A DNA stretch of 64,000 nt, from assembly GCF_002893625.1 (NCBI RefSeq), contig NZ_PKMZ01000006.1, positions 62,001-126,000 of the forward strand, read 5' to 3'. The notes under the pieces were generated by a model. The model saw nothing but the letters and a program-made list of their open reading frames with translations. It did no database searches and was not told the origin of the DNA. This DNA is from Mangrovicella endophytica (GTDB lineage Bacteria > Pseudomonadota > Alphaproteobacteria > Rhizobiales > Rhizobiaceae). Made by a program: the position numbers and the translations under genes. How positions within the stretch are numbered: the first letter of the stretch is position 1; every line of letters begins with the position of its first letter. Below are positions 8,356-16,422 of this stretch, one piece after another.

Positions 8356-9033
8356 GTGGCCAGCATGCAGCGCTTCATCCTCAGGCAGAACATCCTTCGT
8401 TTTCGACGGATGCTTGCTGAGGAGGATAGCCCCTTGCTGCGCGAGACCGCGCTACGACTCCTGAAGGAGGCCGAACACGAGCTTGCACTCATCGAGTGGG
8501 TGTGGACGTGGACCTATCCCGATCTGGGCAAGGAGCACGGCGAAGCGCTGGACGAGTTGCTGGGCGCTGCGATGACCCGGCACGGCGCGGATTTTGGAAC
8601 GTTGCAGATTTGGGAGGAGGGCACTGCGATGCTGCACCTCATCGCGCAACGGAGCCTGCATGGCTCGTTCATCGAGCGCTTTGCGCATGTCGATAGTGGC
8701 AGCGGCACCGTATGCGATCATGCGTTGAGGAAGAGGGAGCAGATCCTCGTCCGCGATGTGGAACAGGATCCCGCCTTTGCATCCATTCTCGAAGAGACCC
8801 GATCCGAGGGGATCCGCGCGCTCCAGTCGACGCCGCTGATCTCCCTGGATGGCGCCCCCGTCGGAATCCTGTCGACGTATTTCCGCATGCCGCGCCCCTC
8901 GGGTGCTCCGGAGCTCCCTCCGATCGACGACTTAGCAGCTCGTGCCGCCGTCATACTGACCGAGCATCTGACGGAGGCAGCTGCAGCCGGTGCCGAGGAC
9001 GGCGGCGCGATCCACACCGAGTGGAGCGCTTGA
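8356..9033 (+). CDS. GAF-domain sensor-like protein
   Basis: 225 residues; GTG start with CGGAGGGA 8 bases upstream. A helical N-terminus (1-60, Arg/Leu/Glu-rich) precedes a GAF domain (about 65-215) with LGAAMTRHGADFGTLQIWEE, the SGSGTVCDHAL segment and the final GAPVGILSTYF strand. No kinase, cyclase or DNA-binding output is present, so it would be a stand-alone ligand or redox sensor, or a partner of a kinase such as the hybrid one encoded at 12612. Its stop codon overlaps the palindromic operator of the next gene. Ligand unknown. Confidence 0.8.
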   Translation: MASMQRFILRQNILRFRRMLAEEDSPLLRETALRLLKEAEHELALIEWVWTWTYPDLGKEHGEALDELLGAAMTRHGADFGTLQIWEEGTAMLHLIAQRSLHGSFIERFAHVDSGSGTVCDHALRKREQILVRDVEQDPAFASILEETRSEGIRALQSTPLISLDGAPVGILSTYFRMPRPSGAPELPPIDDLAARAAVILTEHLTEAAAAGAEDGGAIHTEWSA

Positions 9034-9043
9034 TTCTCGTCAA
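9030..9043. promoter_or_regulatory. FNR/FixK-type operator (TTGATTCTCGTCAA)
   Basis: TTGAT-N4-GTCAA, the classical ANR/DNR form, overlapping the GAF gene's TGA stop (9031-9033) and ending 81 bases before the BON gene ATG. Only the BON gene is suitably placed downstream, so this site should serve that gene alone. Confidence 0.78.
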
Positions 9044-9124
9044 TTTCGATGCCTGCGGCCAGCAGCATTCTCGCCCCTGTCAAGACGACGAGCGATCGCT
9101 CGTCTCTGCAACGGAGGCAGAACA

Positions 9125-9778
9125 ATGTTCATCACTGACAGCCAGTTGAAGCAGGACGTCATCGACGAGCTGGACTTCGAGCCCAGCATCAACGCCGACC
9201 ACATCGGCGTGGCCGTGGAGAACGGCGTCGTCACCCTCACCGGGCACGTGTCGACTTATGCCGAGAAGCTCGACGCCGAAGACACGGTTCGCCGGGTCAA
9301 GGGCGTGAAGGGCATCGCGCAGGAGATCGAGGTGCGTCCGTTCGGCGCCAACAAGACGGCAGACGACGAGATCGCCAAGCGCGCCCTGAACACGATCCAG
9401 TGGAACACCGTCATCCCCGACGGCGCCGTGCAGGTGAAGGTCCAGAAGGGCTGGGTCACCCTCTCGGGCGAGGTCGACTGGCAGTATCAGAAGACGGCCG
9501 CCACCAACGCCGTCAAGTCTCTGGCGGGCGTTCTGGGTGTCAGCAACGTGATCTCCGTCAAGCCGCATGTTTTCGTGGGCGACGTGAAAAAGCGCATCGA
9601 GGACGCTCTCAAGCGCAATGCCGAGACCGAAGCGAAGGCGATCAAGGTCGATGTGGCCGGCGGCAAGGTAACGCTGGAGGGCGAGGTGAAGACCTGGACC
9701 GAGCGCTACGCGGCCGAGCGAGCCGCCTGGTCGGCGCCGGGGGTGCAGACCGTGACCGACCATATCAGGGTTGCCTGA
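9125..9778 (+). CDS. Triple BON-domain protein
   Basis: 217 residues made of three BON domains (about 5-70, 78-147, 150-217), each with the pattern helix, V-x-V-x-x-G-x-V-T-L-x-G, then a V-x-G-V helix and strand. Family members such as OsmY are periplasmic and help the envelope under stress, but no signal peptide is visible here, so this copy is probably cytoplasmic. GGAGGC lies about 6 bases before the ATG. A strong GC hairpin follows the stop, so the gene is likely monocistronic, driven from the site at 9030. Confidence 0.88.
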   Translation: MFITDSQLKQDVIDELDFEPSINADHIGVAVENGVVTLTGHVSTYAEKLDAEDTVRRVKGVKGIAQEIEVRPFGANKTADDEIAKRALNTIQWNTVIPDGAVQVKVQKGWVTLSGEVDWQYQKTAATNAVKSLAGVLGVSNVISVKPHVFVGDVKKRIEDALKRNAETEAKAIKVDVAGGKVTLEGEVKTWTERYAAERAAWSAPGVQTVTDHIRVA

Positions 9779-9790
9779 CGTGATATGGCA

Positions 9791-9819
9791 GGGCTGCGCC
9801 GCCGAAGGCGGCGCGGCCC
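9791..9819 (+). terminator. Strong GC hairpin after the BON gene
   Basis: 13-bp stem (GGGCTGCGCCGCC / GGCGGCGCGGCCC, one G-U pair) with a 3-base loop, 12 bases after the BON stop. No U-run follows, so termination is inferred from stem strength and position. Confidence 0.6.
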
Positions 9820-9887
9820 GCTGAACCTCGAACTGAGTGACTTGAATTCCGGCATCATCAGGCGGGCGATACTGCGCCGAAGGGCGA

Positions 9888-11456
9888 TCAGGCGCCTGGG
9901 GACGTGCGGTCGAGCGGCGGGTCTGCTTCGACCAGATTCCCGACCTCGTCTACGACTGCCTGAAGATCGCGACCAGCGTCGATCCTGTGCCAGGTCAGCT
10001 CGGTCAACGTTCCCGCCAGTTGCCGCGACAGGACGTCGAGCGTCGCGTCGGATGGGCCGCCTTTGCGGCCTCGAACGCGTTGACGCAGCACATCCGGATC
10101 GGTCTCCAGCCAGACTCCCAGAAAACGGACGCCGCGGGCGATAGCCGCCTGCTGGACACGCACGCGGTCGCTCGTCCGGTCGAAGACGGCGTCAGTGACG
10201 ACCGATCCGCCCGACTCGAGAATCGAACCGATGCGCTCGGCGATCGTGCGATAGACGCTGGCGGAGATCGTGGCGCTGTAGGCTGCATCGGGCAATCGGG
10301 TCTCCGCCGAGACGCCGTGCATGGCCTTGCGGATGCGATCGCTTTCGAGGACGCGGGCGCCGGGGGGCGCTCCCAGGTGCGGGGCGAGTGCGTCGGCGAC
10401 CGTGGTCTTTCCGGAGCCGCTGAAACCGCCGATCGCGACCAGACGCGGAGGGACGGGCCGCAGGATCTCGCCTGCGAGCGCGAAATAGGCCCGCGCCTCC
10501 GCGACCAGGCGCTGTCGCTCCTCTGGCGGCGCCTCCGTCCGCATGGCTTGGCACTGCGTCGCAATGACGTGGGCGCGCACCGCCGCCCGCAGCGCCATGA
10601 AGAACGGCAGGAGAGCGAAGCCATCCTCCTCGTCGGCGATGTCGAGGTAGCGGTTGGCGACGAGGCTGGCGAGCGTCGGACACTTCCGATGCCACAGATC
10701 CATCAGGAGAAAGGCGAGGTCGTAGAGAACGTCGATCGTGGCCAGCGCGTCGTTGAACTCGATGCAGTCGAACAGGCGAGGGATGCCGTCCAGCAGGCAG
10801 ATGTTGCGAAGATGGAGGTCGCCATGACAGTGCCGGACCCGGCCTGCAGCCTCGCGCCGGTCGAGAAGTCCGGTGTGGCTCCGAAGCGCGGCGCGGAAGG
10901 ATGAATCAAGCGCCGCGACCTCGTCGGCGGCAAAGACGTGGCTGGTGGCAAATCCCGCCCTGTTGATGTCCATGACTGCGGCGATGTTCGCCGCTCCGGA
11001 TCCCGCATGCACGGGCGGAACGCTGCGATGGAAGTCGGCGATCACGCCTGCGACCTGCGTCATCAGGGACGGGGTCAGCATGCCGGCTTCAGCCATGTGA
11101 TCAAGCAGGCAGGACTGATCGAACCGGCGCATCTCGACGGCGGCTTCGACGAGTTCGCCTGGGCCGTCGAAAGTGAAGGTGCCACCGGCCTCCCGCGTGA
11201 TCAGCCGAGTTCCCAAATAGAGCTCGGGCGCGGTCCGCCGGTTGAGGGCGACTTCCTTCTTGCAGGCCGCGAGACGCCGCTCGGGGGTCGAGAAGTCGGC
11301 ATAGGGCAGCGTGATCGCCCGCTTCATCTTGAAGGCGCGCTGCCCCGACAGGACGATGCGCGAGATGTGAGTCTCGATCGTCTCGACCGATTCTTCATGA
11401 TCCGCCAGAGCGGTTTCGCTGAGCCAGCGGATCACCTCGTCCTGCAGCTCGGCCAT
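9888..11456 (-). CDS. Aminoglycoside-phosphotransferase-fold / P-loop kinase fusion
   Basis: 522 residues. The N-terminal half (1-325) has the aminoglycoside phosphotransferase/choline kinase fold: catalytic loop HGDLHLRN (211-218) and a metal-binding DCIEF (230-234). The C-terminal half (338-510) is a P-loop kinase of the AAA_33 type with GGFSGSGKT (343-351). This bifunctional architecture is widespread in proteobacteria and has no proven substrate; the name does not imply drug resistance. A perfect TTGAT-N4-ATCAA site lies 141 bases upstream of the ATG. It stands alone between the BON gene and the response regulator. Confidence 0.85.
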   Translation of the reverse strand: MAELQDEVIRWLSETALADHEESVETIETHISRIVLSGQRAFKMKRAITLPYADFSTPERRLAACKKEVALNRRTAPELYLGTRLITREAGGTFTFDGPGELVEAAVEMRRFDQSCLLDHMAEAGMLTPSLMTQVAGVIADFHRSVPPVHAGSGAANIAAVMDINRAGFATSHVFAADEVAALDSSFRAALRSHTGLLDRREAAGRVRHCHGDLHLRNICLLDGIPRLFDCIEFNDALATIDVLYDLAFLLMDLWHRKCPTLASLVANRYLDIADEEDGFALLPFFMALRAAVRAHVIATQCQAMRTEAPPEERQRLVAEARAYFALAGEILRPVPPRLVAIGGFSGSGKTTVADALAPHLGAPPGARVLESDRIRKAMHGVSAETRLPDAAYSATISASVYRTIAERIGSILESGGSVVTDAVFDRTSDRVRVQQAAIARGVRFLGVWLETDPDVLRQRVRGRKGGPSDATLDVLSRQLAGTLTELTWHRIDAGRDLQAVVDEVGNLVEADPPLDRTSPGA

Positions 11457-11849
11457 CTGGGTTGCTCCCTCACGCGTCGGCCGATGGATCGCACCTGCGG
11501 CGGCCGGGTCTGTGGGACGGCTTGCCGAGCCGCATCATCCCGTCTCGCCAGCAATCCCGATGGCGTGTCGAGGCTATCGGCCGAACGTACTCGCTCCTTG
11601 ATCCGGATCAACGATGGCAGACGGCCGTGCTGCTCGCACGCTTGCTGCTGGAGGGGTGCCGCGATCTGGAGCGTTCCCCCCCCGGGGGACAGCCGCGATT
11701 GCGGCTGAAACAGTTTCGTCGCACATCGATTCCTCTATGTGCTACAGATTACGTAACGGTAGGTCATCGGCGTGCCGGTGATAAGCGTTCGGCAGGGGTC
11801 ACCGCCTGACTGGACCGCAAGCAGGTGTTGTTGTTCTCGGGTGAATAGA
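11457..11849. other. Divergent promoter region
   Basis: 393 bases between the leftward kinase-fusion gene and the rightward response regulator gene. It contains the operator at 11598-11611. Short open frames cross it but have no ribosome binding sites or recognisable motifs, so I see no gene. An AT-richer stretch around 11715-11770 is the most promoter-like part for the response regulator. Confidence 0.5.
11598..11611. promoter_or_regulatory. FNR/FixK-type operator (TTGATCCGGATCAA)
   Basis: Fully symmetric TTGAT-N4-ATCAA palindrome (even the spacer is self-complementary), the best match in the window. It is 141 bases from the kinase-fusion ATG and 238 bases from the response regulator ATG, so it more likely serves the former, but could serve both. 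Confidence 0.82.
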
Positions 11850-12596
11850 ATGAGTGGCGAATCGGGTCGCCTTTCGCACCTCCTCGTCGTCGATGACGAC
11901 GATCGGATACGCGTGATGTTGTCGCGCTATCTCGCCGACGAAGGCTTTGATGTCAGCCTCGCCGGCACGGCGGCGGAACTGCGCCGGCAACTGCAGGGAC
12001 CGCGCATCGATCTTGTCCTGCTCGATCTCGTGCTTCCTGACGGCGACGGCTTCTCGCTCGTCAAGGAAATCCGCGCGCGGAGCGACGCCGGCATCATCAT
12101 GATCACCGGTCGCGCCGACGAGGTAGACCGGATTGTCGGACTGGAAGTCGGCGCTGACGACTACATCGCCAAGCCGTTCAGCCTGCGCGAAGTTCTCGCC
12201 CGGATCAGGAGCGTACTTCGGCGGTTGCAGCCGGCGTCGCGCGAGACGACCGTCGAGACCGCCGCATCGGGGAGCACGAAGCGGTTCCAGGGATGGACGT
12301 TTGATGCCGAGCGGCGCCGTCTCACCGCTCCGGACGGCGCAGAGGTGCCGCTGACGACGGGCGAATTCGATATCCTGCACGTCTTCGTTCAGCATCCGGG
12401 CCGCGTCCTGTCCCGCGACTTCCTCATGGACCACACGCGGGGGCGCAGTTGGGAGGTCTTCGACCGCAGCATCGATGCGCAGATCTCGCGGCTTCGCCGG
12501 AAGCTCGAGGCGAACCCGAAGGAGCCCAAGCTCCTCAAGTCTGTCCGGGGCGTGGGCTATGTCCTTGCCGAGAGGGTGGAGCCCGCCGGCGGATAG
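11850..12596 (+). CDS. OmpR/PhoB-type response regulator
   Basis: 248 residues. Receiver domain 8-125 with acidic pocket (VVDDDD, 13-18), phospho-acceptor Asp59 (LLDLVLPDGDG) and Lys108 (AKPF). A winged-helix DNA-binding domain follows (about 148-245), with LTTGEFDIL, RVLSRDFL and SVRGVGYVL motifs of the OmpR family. ATG at 11850 is used; upstream codons are poor in domain signal and the ribosome binding site is weak either way. It converges on the hybrid histidine kinase gene with 15 bases between the stops, so the two are separately transcribed. The pairing is likely from position, but the kinase has its own receiver. Confidence 0.92.
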   Translation: MSGESGRLSHLLVVDDDDRIRVMLSRYLADEGFDVSLAGTAAELRRQLQGPRIDLVLLDLVLPDGDGFSLVKEIRARSDAGIIMITGRADEVDRIVGLEVGADDYIAKPFSLREVLARIRSVLRRLQPASRETTVETAASGSTKRFQGWTFDAERRRLTAPDGAEVPLTTGEFDILHVFVQHPGRVLSRDFLMDHTRGRSWEVFDRSIDAQISRLRRKLEANPKEPKLLKSVRGVGYVLAERVEPAGG

Positions 12597-12611
12597 CGTC
12601 GACGGAATGCT

Positions 12612-15293
12612 CTAGCCCGTCGTGTCGTCGGACATCGGCTGGTCGAGAACCGCTCGCAACTTTTGCGCCAGTTCCGCGGCCCGATATGGCTTGGCCAGCC
12701 AGTTTCCCCGCTGAACAGAGGCCTGCTTCACCATGTCCGGGTCGGCATAGCCCGACGCGAACAGCACCGGCAGGTCGGGCCGGGTGTGTCGCACCTCCGC
12801 AGCCAGCTGGGATCCCGTCATCCCTCCCGGCATGATCATGTCGGTGAAAAGCAGGTCCACGACGGGCTCACGCGCCAAGATCTGCAGAGCGGCAGGGCCG
12901 CTCTCTGCTTCCAGCACGTTGTACCCGAGCTCCGTCAGCCGTGCCTTGGTGATCCGGCGCACCCGCGCCTCGTCTTCAACCAGAAGGATTGTCTCGCCTT
13001 GCGCCCGCGGCATCGAGATGGTCGAGGCTGAGGCATGGGGTGCCCGTTCGGCCACCTCCCCGACGCACGGGAGATAGATCCGGACGGTCGTGCCGTGGCC
13101 GAGCTCGCTATAGATCGAGATGTGCCCCCCGGACTGTTTGACGAAGCCATAGACCGTGCTGAGCCCCAGACCCGTCCCGGAGGTTGCCGGCTTGGTGGTG
13201 AAGAAGGGCTCGAATGCACGGTCCCGAACCTCGGGCGACATGCCGGTGCCGGTGTCGGTGACCGCGATCATCGTGTAGGCGCCCGGTGCGACGTCCGGGT
13301 TCTGCGCACGATATTCCGCATCGAGTTCGACTTGCGAAACCTCGATGGTCAGCTTGCCGCCGTCCTGCATCGCATCACGTGCGTTGATCCCAAGGTTGAG
13401 GAGCGCATTCTGCAGTTGGTGGATATCGACGGAGATATTGCAGGAGCTGTCGATGACGGTGCGAACGGAGATCGTCTCACCGAGAGTTCGACGAAGGAGA
13501 TCTGCCGTTCCCGAAACGAGCTGGCCGACATCGGCCAGTTTGGGCGCGAGCGGCATGCGCCGGCCGAAGGCGAGGAGGCTTGCCGTCAACTGTGCAGCGA
13601 GATCCGTCGCCTCCTGCGCATCCTTGAGTAGCGCCTTCGGCCTTTCGCCGTCCACACGGGTGTCCAGCATTTCGAGGTTTCCCTTGATCACCGTGAGGAG
13701 GTTGTTGAAGTCGTGTGCAACTCCGCCGGTGAGCTTGCCGATGGCCTCCATTTTCTGCGTCTGCCGGAGCTCTTGCTCGATGCGCAGCTTTTCGGACTGG
13801 TCGCGCAGAAAGCCCGTGAAGACCTTCTCTCCATGTGCATCGGCCTCTCCGATGTGGAGTTCGACGGGCAGTATGGTTCCGTCTTTGCGCATGGCCGACA
13901 CGATACGGCCGACGCCGATGATCCGCCGTTCGCCGGTGGCCAGATGGCGGTTGATGTAGCTGTCGTGGCGGCCCTGGTCGGGCTCGGGCATCAGCATGCT
14001 GACGTTCCGCCCGATGGCCTCTTCGGCGGAATAGCCGAATAGCCTCTCTGCTGCCTTGCTGAAGGAGCGGATGGTGCCGCGACTGTCGGCGACGATCATG
14101 GCGCTCGGCACGGTATCGAGAATCGACTGGAGATGCGCCTCGCGAGTCAGGGCTCCCTCTGCCAGGACCTCCAATGCTCTCGAGACGTCGTTGACCTCGC
14201 GAACCGGCGTTTCGACCGCAGCGACGGGTTCGCCTTGGAAGACCGAATGCGCCGTCCGGCTCAGAGTGCGGACGGCGCGAGCCATCGTGTCGGCAGATCG
14301 GTAGGCGAGCGCCGAGGTGACAGAAAGGATGACTGTTCCCACGAGCGTCAGCGCGAGCAGGGCTCTGCGCAGCGGCGCGTTGAGGATCGTGTCCGGCGCG
14401 CCGACGGCGATCATCCAGCCTGTTCGAGGCGATCTGACATAGGCTGTGTGGACCGCCACGTCTTCGAGGTTGCGGCCGATCCACATTCCATCCATGCCGG
14501 TTGCCCGATCGTTCCACCCCGGCGGAGCGGGCTTGCCGACGAACTGCTCGTGATCCGGCAGTCGTGCCACCACCATGTTGTTGCGATCGACCACGACCGA
14601 GAACCAGTCTGGATCCAGCCGAACGTCCCGCAACGCGGTCGCGATCCTGTCCGCGGGCAGGCGGGCGGACAGAACGTAGATGGCCCGCCCGTCCCGAAGA
14701 ACGGGCACCATGACCACGACGACCCCGACATCGTGCGCGGAGCCGCGGATCAGGTCGGAGATCACCGGCTTCTGCGCGCGGGCCGCCTCTTCCTCCAATG
14801 CCAGGATGTCGGGATTGTCGCCCTCGGGGGGCGTTCCCCAGGGGGCCGAGGTGTTGACCAGTTGCCGCGGGCTGCCGGGCGCGCGCAGGACCACGGTGAC
14901 GCCAAGCCCGCGGGCAAGCTCGCTTGCCCGTTCGTAGAAGGTCTGCAGGTCACCGGCCTGCAACAGCGGCGACGTGGCCAGGGCTTGCAGCATCCGCGTG
15001 GGCGCGGCCAATTCACGGTCGACGGCAAGATCGAGTTGCTGTGCGGAAAGCTGGGCCCGATCTCTTACACGCTGCTGCTCCGAGCTGACATAGAGCCACG
15101 CGAGGAGCATGGCGAAGGCGAGGACCGGAAGAAGGAGCGAGCCGCAGAAGGCGAGCAGATGCGTTCTCAGCGAGCGGGCTTGACCCGCATCCGCTCGACC
15201 CGCCGAGCCAGAGAGCGCGCGTGACCGAGCGCCCCGCCCGCCTCTCGGCGGCGCAACTGGATCCGATCCGACTTCATCGTTGACGGTCTGCAT
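12612..15293 (-). CDS. Hybrid histidine kinase with Cache-like sensor and FixL-like PAS domain
   Basis: 893 residues. One transmembrane helix at 45-70, a periplasmic dCache-like sensor (80-300), a second helix at 309-330, then a HAMP-like linker. PAS domain 385-500, HisKA with GGVAHDFNN (His527), an ATPase domain (N-box Asn637, DTGTGM 680-685, GTGLGLSTV) and a C-terminal receiver (Asp818, Lys868). In the PAS domain, MPEP-(6)-HDSYINR-(13)-R aligns with the FixL heme pocket: His443 at the axial His200 position of Bradyrhizobium FixL, and Arg449 and Arg463 at Arg206 and Arg220. The alignment was made by eye. Oxygen or redox sensing is therefore plausible, but such residues also occur in PAS domains without shown heme. 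Gene lies 206 bases downstream of the Crp/Fnr gene. Confidence 0.9.
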   Translation of the reverse strand: MQTVNDEVGSDPVAPPRGGRGARSRALSGSAGRADAGQARSLRTHLLAFCGSLLLPVLAFAMLLAWLYVSSEQQRVRDRAQLSAQQLDLAVDRELAAPTRMLQALATSPLLQAGDLQTFYERASELARGLGVTVVLRAPGSPRQLVNTSAPWGTPPEGDNPDILALEEEAARAQKPVISDLIRGSAHDVGVVVVMVPVLRDGRAIYVLSARLPADRIATALRDVRLDPDWFSVVVDRNNMVVARLPDHEQFVGKPAPPGWNDRATGMDGMWIGRNLEDVAVHTAYVRSPRTGWMIAVGAPDTILNAPLRRALLALTLVGTVILSVTSALAYRSADTMARAVRTLSRTAHSVFQGEPVAAVETPVREVNDVSRALEVLAEGALTREAHLQSILDTVPSAMIVADSRGTIRSFSKAAERLFGYSAEEAIGRNVSMLMPEPDQGRHDSYINRHLATGERRIIGVGRIVSAMRKDGTILPVELHIGEADAHGEKVFTGFLRDQSEKLRIEQELRQTQKMEAIGKLTGGVAHDFNNLLTVIKGNLEMLDTRVDGERPKALLKDAQEATDLAAQLTASLLAFGRRMPLAPKLADVGQLVSGTADLLRRTLGETISVRTVIDSSCNISVDIHQLQNALLNLGINARDAMQDGGKLTIEVSQVELDAEYRAQNPDVAPGAYTMIAVTDTGTGMSPEVRDRAFEPFFTTKPATSGTGLGLSTVYGFVKQSGGHISIYSELGHGTTVRIYLPCVGEVAERAPHASASTISMPRAQGETILLVEDEARVRRITKARLTELGYNVLEAESGPAALQILAREPVVDLLFTDMIMPGGMTGSQLAAEVRHTRPDLPVLFASGYADPDMVKQASVQRGNWLAKPYRAAELAQKLRAVLDQPMSDDTTG

Positions 15294-15499
15294 GACGTTT
15301 CACCGTCGGACCTGCGATGGTCATGGGTTCTTGCCTATCGAGGAGCGGGTGCAGGATCGAGTGTCACGGACGCTAACGCAACCGGCGGCCACCGGCATGA
15401 TGGTGCAATCCCTTCGCCCGCTCCGGTGATGTTCGGGCGCGGAGGGTGGCCAGCTCCGCACTGCCCCGCACGGGCGATCGGCCGCAAATTGCCCCGCCA

Positions 15500-16249
15500 T
15501 CAGTGCACGACATCGGCCGTTCGGCTCCGCGACGGTGAATAGCAACCGGCATCGTCGTCACTCCAGCCGGCAAGCTCTCTGATCGTGGACATCTTCCGCA
15601 GAACGAGCTTGTTCCGCTCGAGGAACTCGATCGTTCCCGCACGCTTGTGCCTGGACAGCACACGGCAGACCGTTTCGATGGTGAGGCCGAGATGATCCGC
15701 GATGTCGAGGCGCTGCATCGGCAGATCCACGACGACACGATCGTCGCGATCGGTGCCGAGCCGGCGGGCGGCAGACAGCAGGAAACTCGCGATCCGCTCG
15801 TCGGCGCTGAGCCGGGCAACCAGGATCATGTGCCGGCGAGCTTCGCGCATCTCCTCGCAGAGGAGGTCGAGAAACTGCGGACGCAACACGGTCGAGCCGT
15901 CCACGATCTCGCGGAAGCGGCTCATCGCCACTCTGCCGAGGCGCACCGGAGTCACCGCTTCCGCCGTGTAGGCGTAGACGTGCGGCGAGGAGAGACCGAG
16001 CATTTCGCCCTTGAAGGCGAAGCCTACGATCACCCTCTGGCCGTCGGGGAGTATGCGATACAGCCGCAGGCATCCTTCAATGACCAGCGTTACATGCGAG
16101 GCGGTATCGCCCTCCCAGAAAGCGGCCTTGCCGATCCCGATCGCCTGCGTCGGACGATCCGTGAAGAGATCGCGCAGGGTCTCGGGGCGAGGCCGCAGGT
16201 CCAGGCTGAACGGGAGCGAGCGGTCAGTTGAAACGGAGGAAGAAAGCAT
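15500..16249 (-). CDS. Crp/Fnr-family regulator, FixK-like (no Fe-S cysteines)
   Basis: 249 residues: cyclic-nucleotide-binding-type beta roll (about 35-120), dimer helix (125-150) and Crp-type helix-turn-helix (175-215). The recognition helix reads IETVCRVLSRHKR, keeping Glu192 and Arg196 of the E-x3-R pattern by which FNR/FixK proteins read TTGAT half-sites. There is no N-terminal cysteine cluster, so it cannot hold an FNR-type [4Fe-4S] centre; like FixK it would need another protein to signal oxygen. It lies centrally among eight matching operators and beside the FixL-like kinase. No operator was seen in its own 173-base upstream gap. Start chosen at the Met after a GGGGA stretch. Confidence 0.88.
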   Translation of the reverse strand: MLSSSVSTDRSLPFSLDLRPRPETLRDLFTDRPTQAIGIGKAAFWEGDTASHVTLVIEGCLRLYRILPDGQRVIVGFAFKGEMLGLSSPHVYAYTAEAVTPVRLGRVAMSRFREIVDGSTVLRPQFLDLLCEEMREARRHMILVARLSADERIASFLLSAARRLGTDRDDRVVVDLPMQRLDIADHLGLTIETVCRVLSRHKRAGTIEFLERNKLVLRKMSTIRELAGWSDDDAGCYSPSRSRTADVVH

Positions 16250-16422
16250 TTTCTGGACGTCCCCTGCTTGTTTGTTCTGCACGCAATTCAGCAGGCCATT
16301 GTCACCAGGGTTTCCGAGGCAGGTAAGATTTCGAGACGTTTTGTGACCGTTTGTACGAGGCATTGTCTGTCCGTACAGAGCTGCGGCAGGTCCCGAACAC
16401 GTCGGCATCCGGAGCCGCTCCG

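Noticed and set aside
9888-11456. Aminoglycoside resistance gene
   Set aside because: Only the fold is shared; the fusion to a P-loop kinase and the stress context point away from drug resistance.
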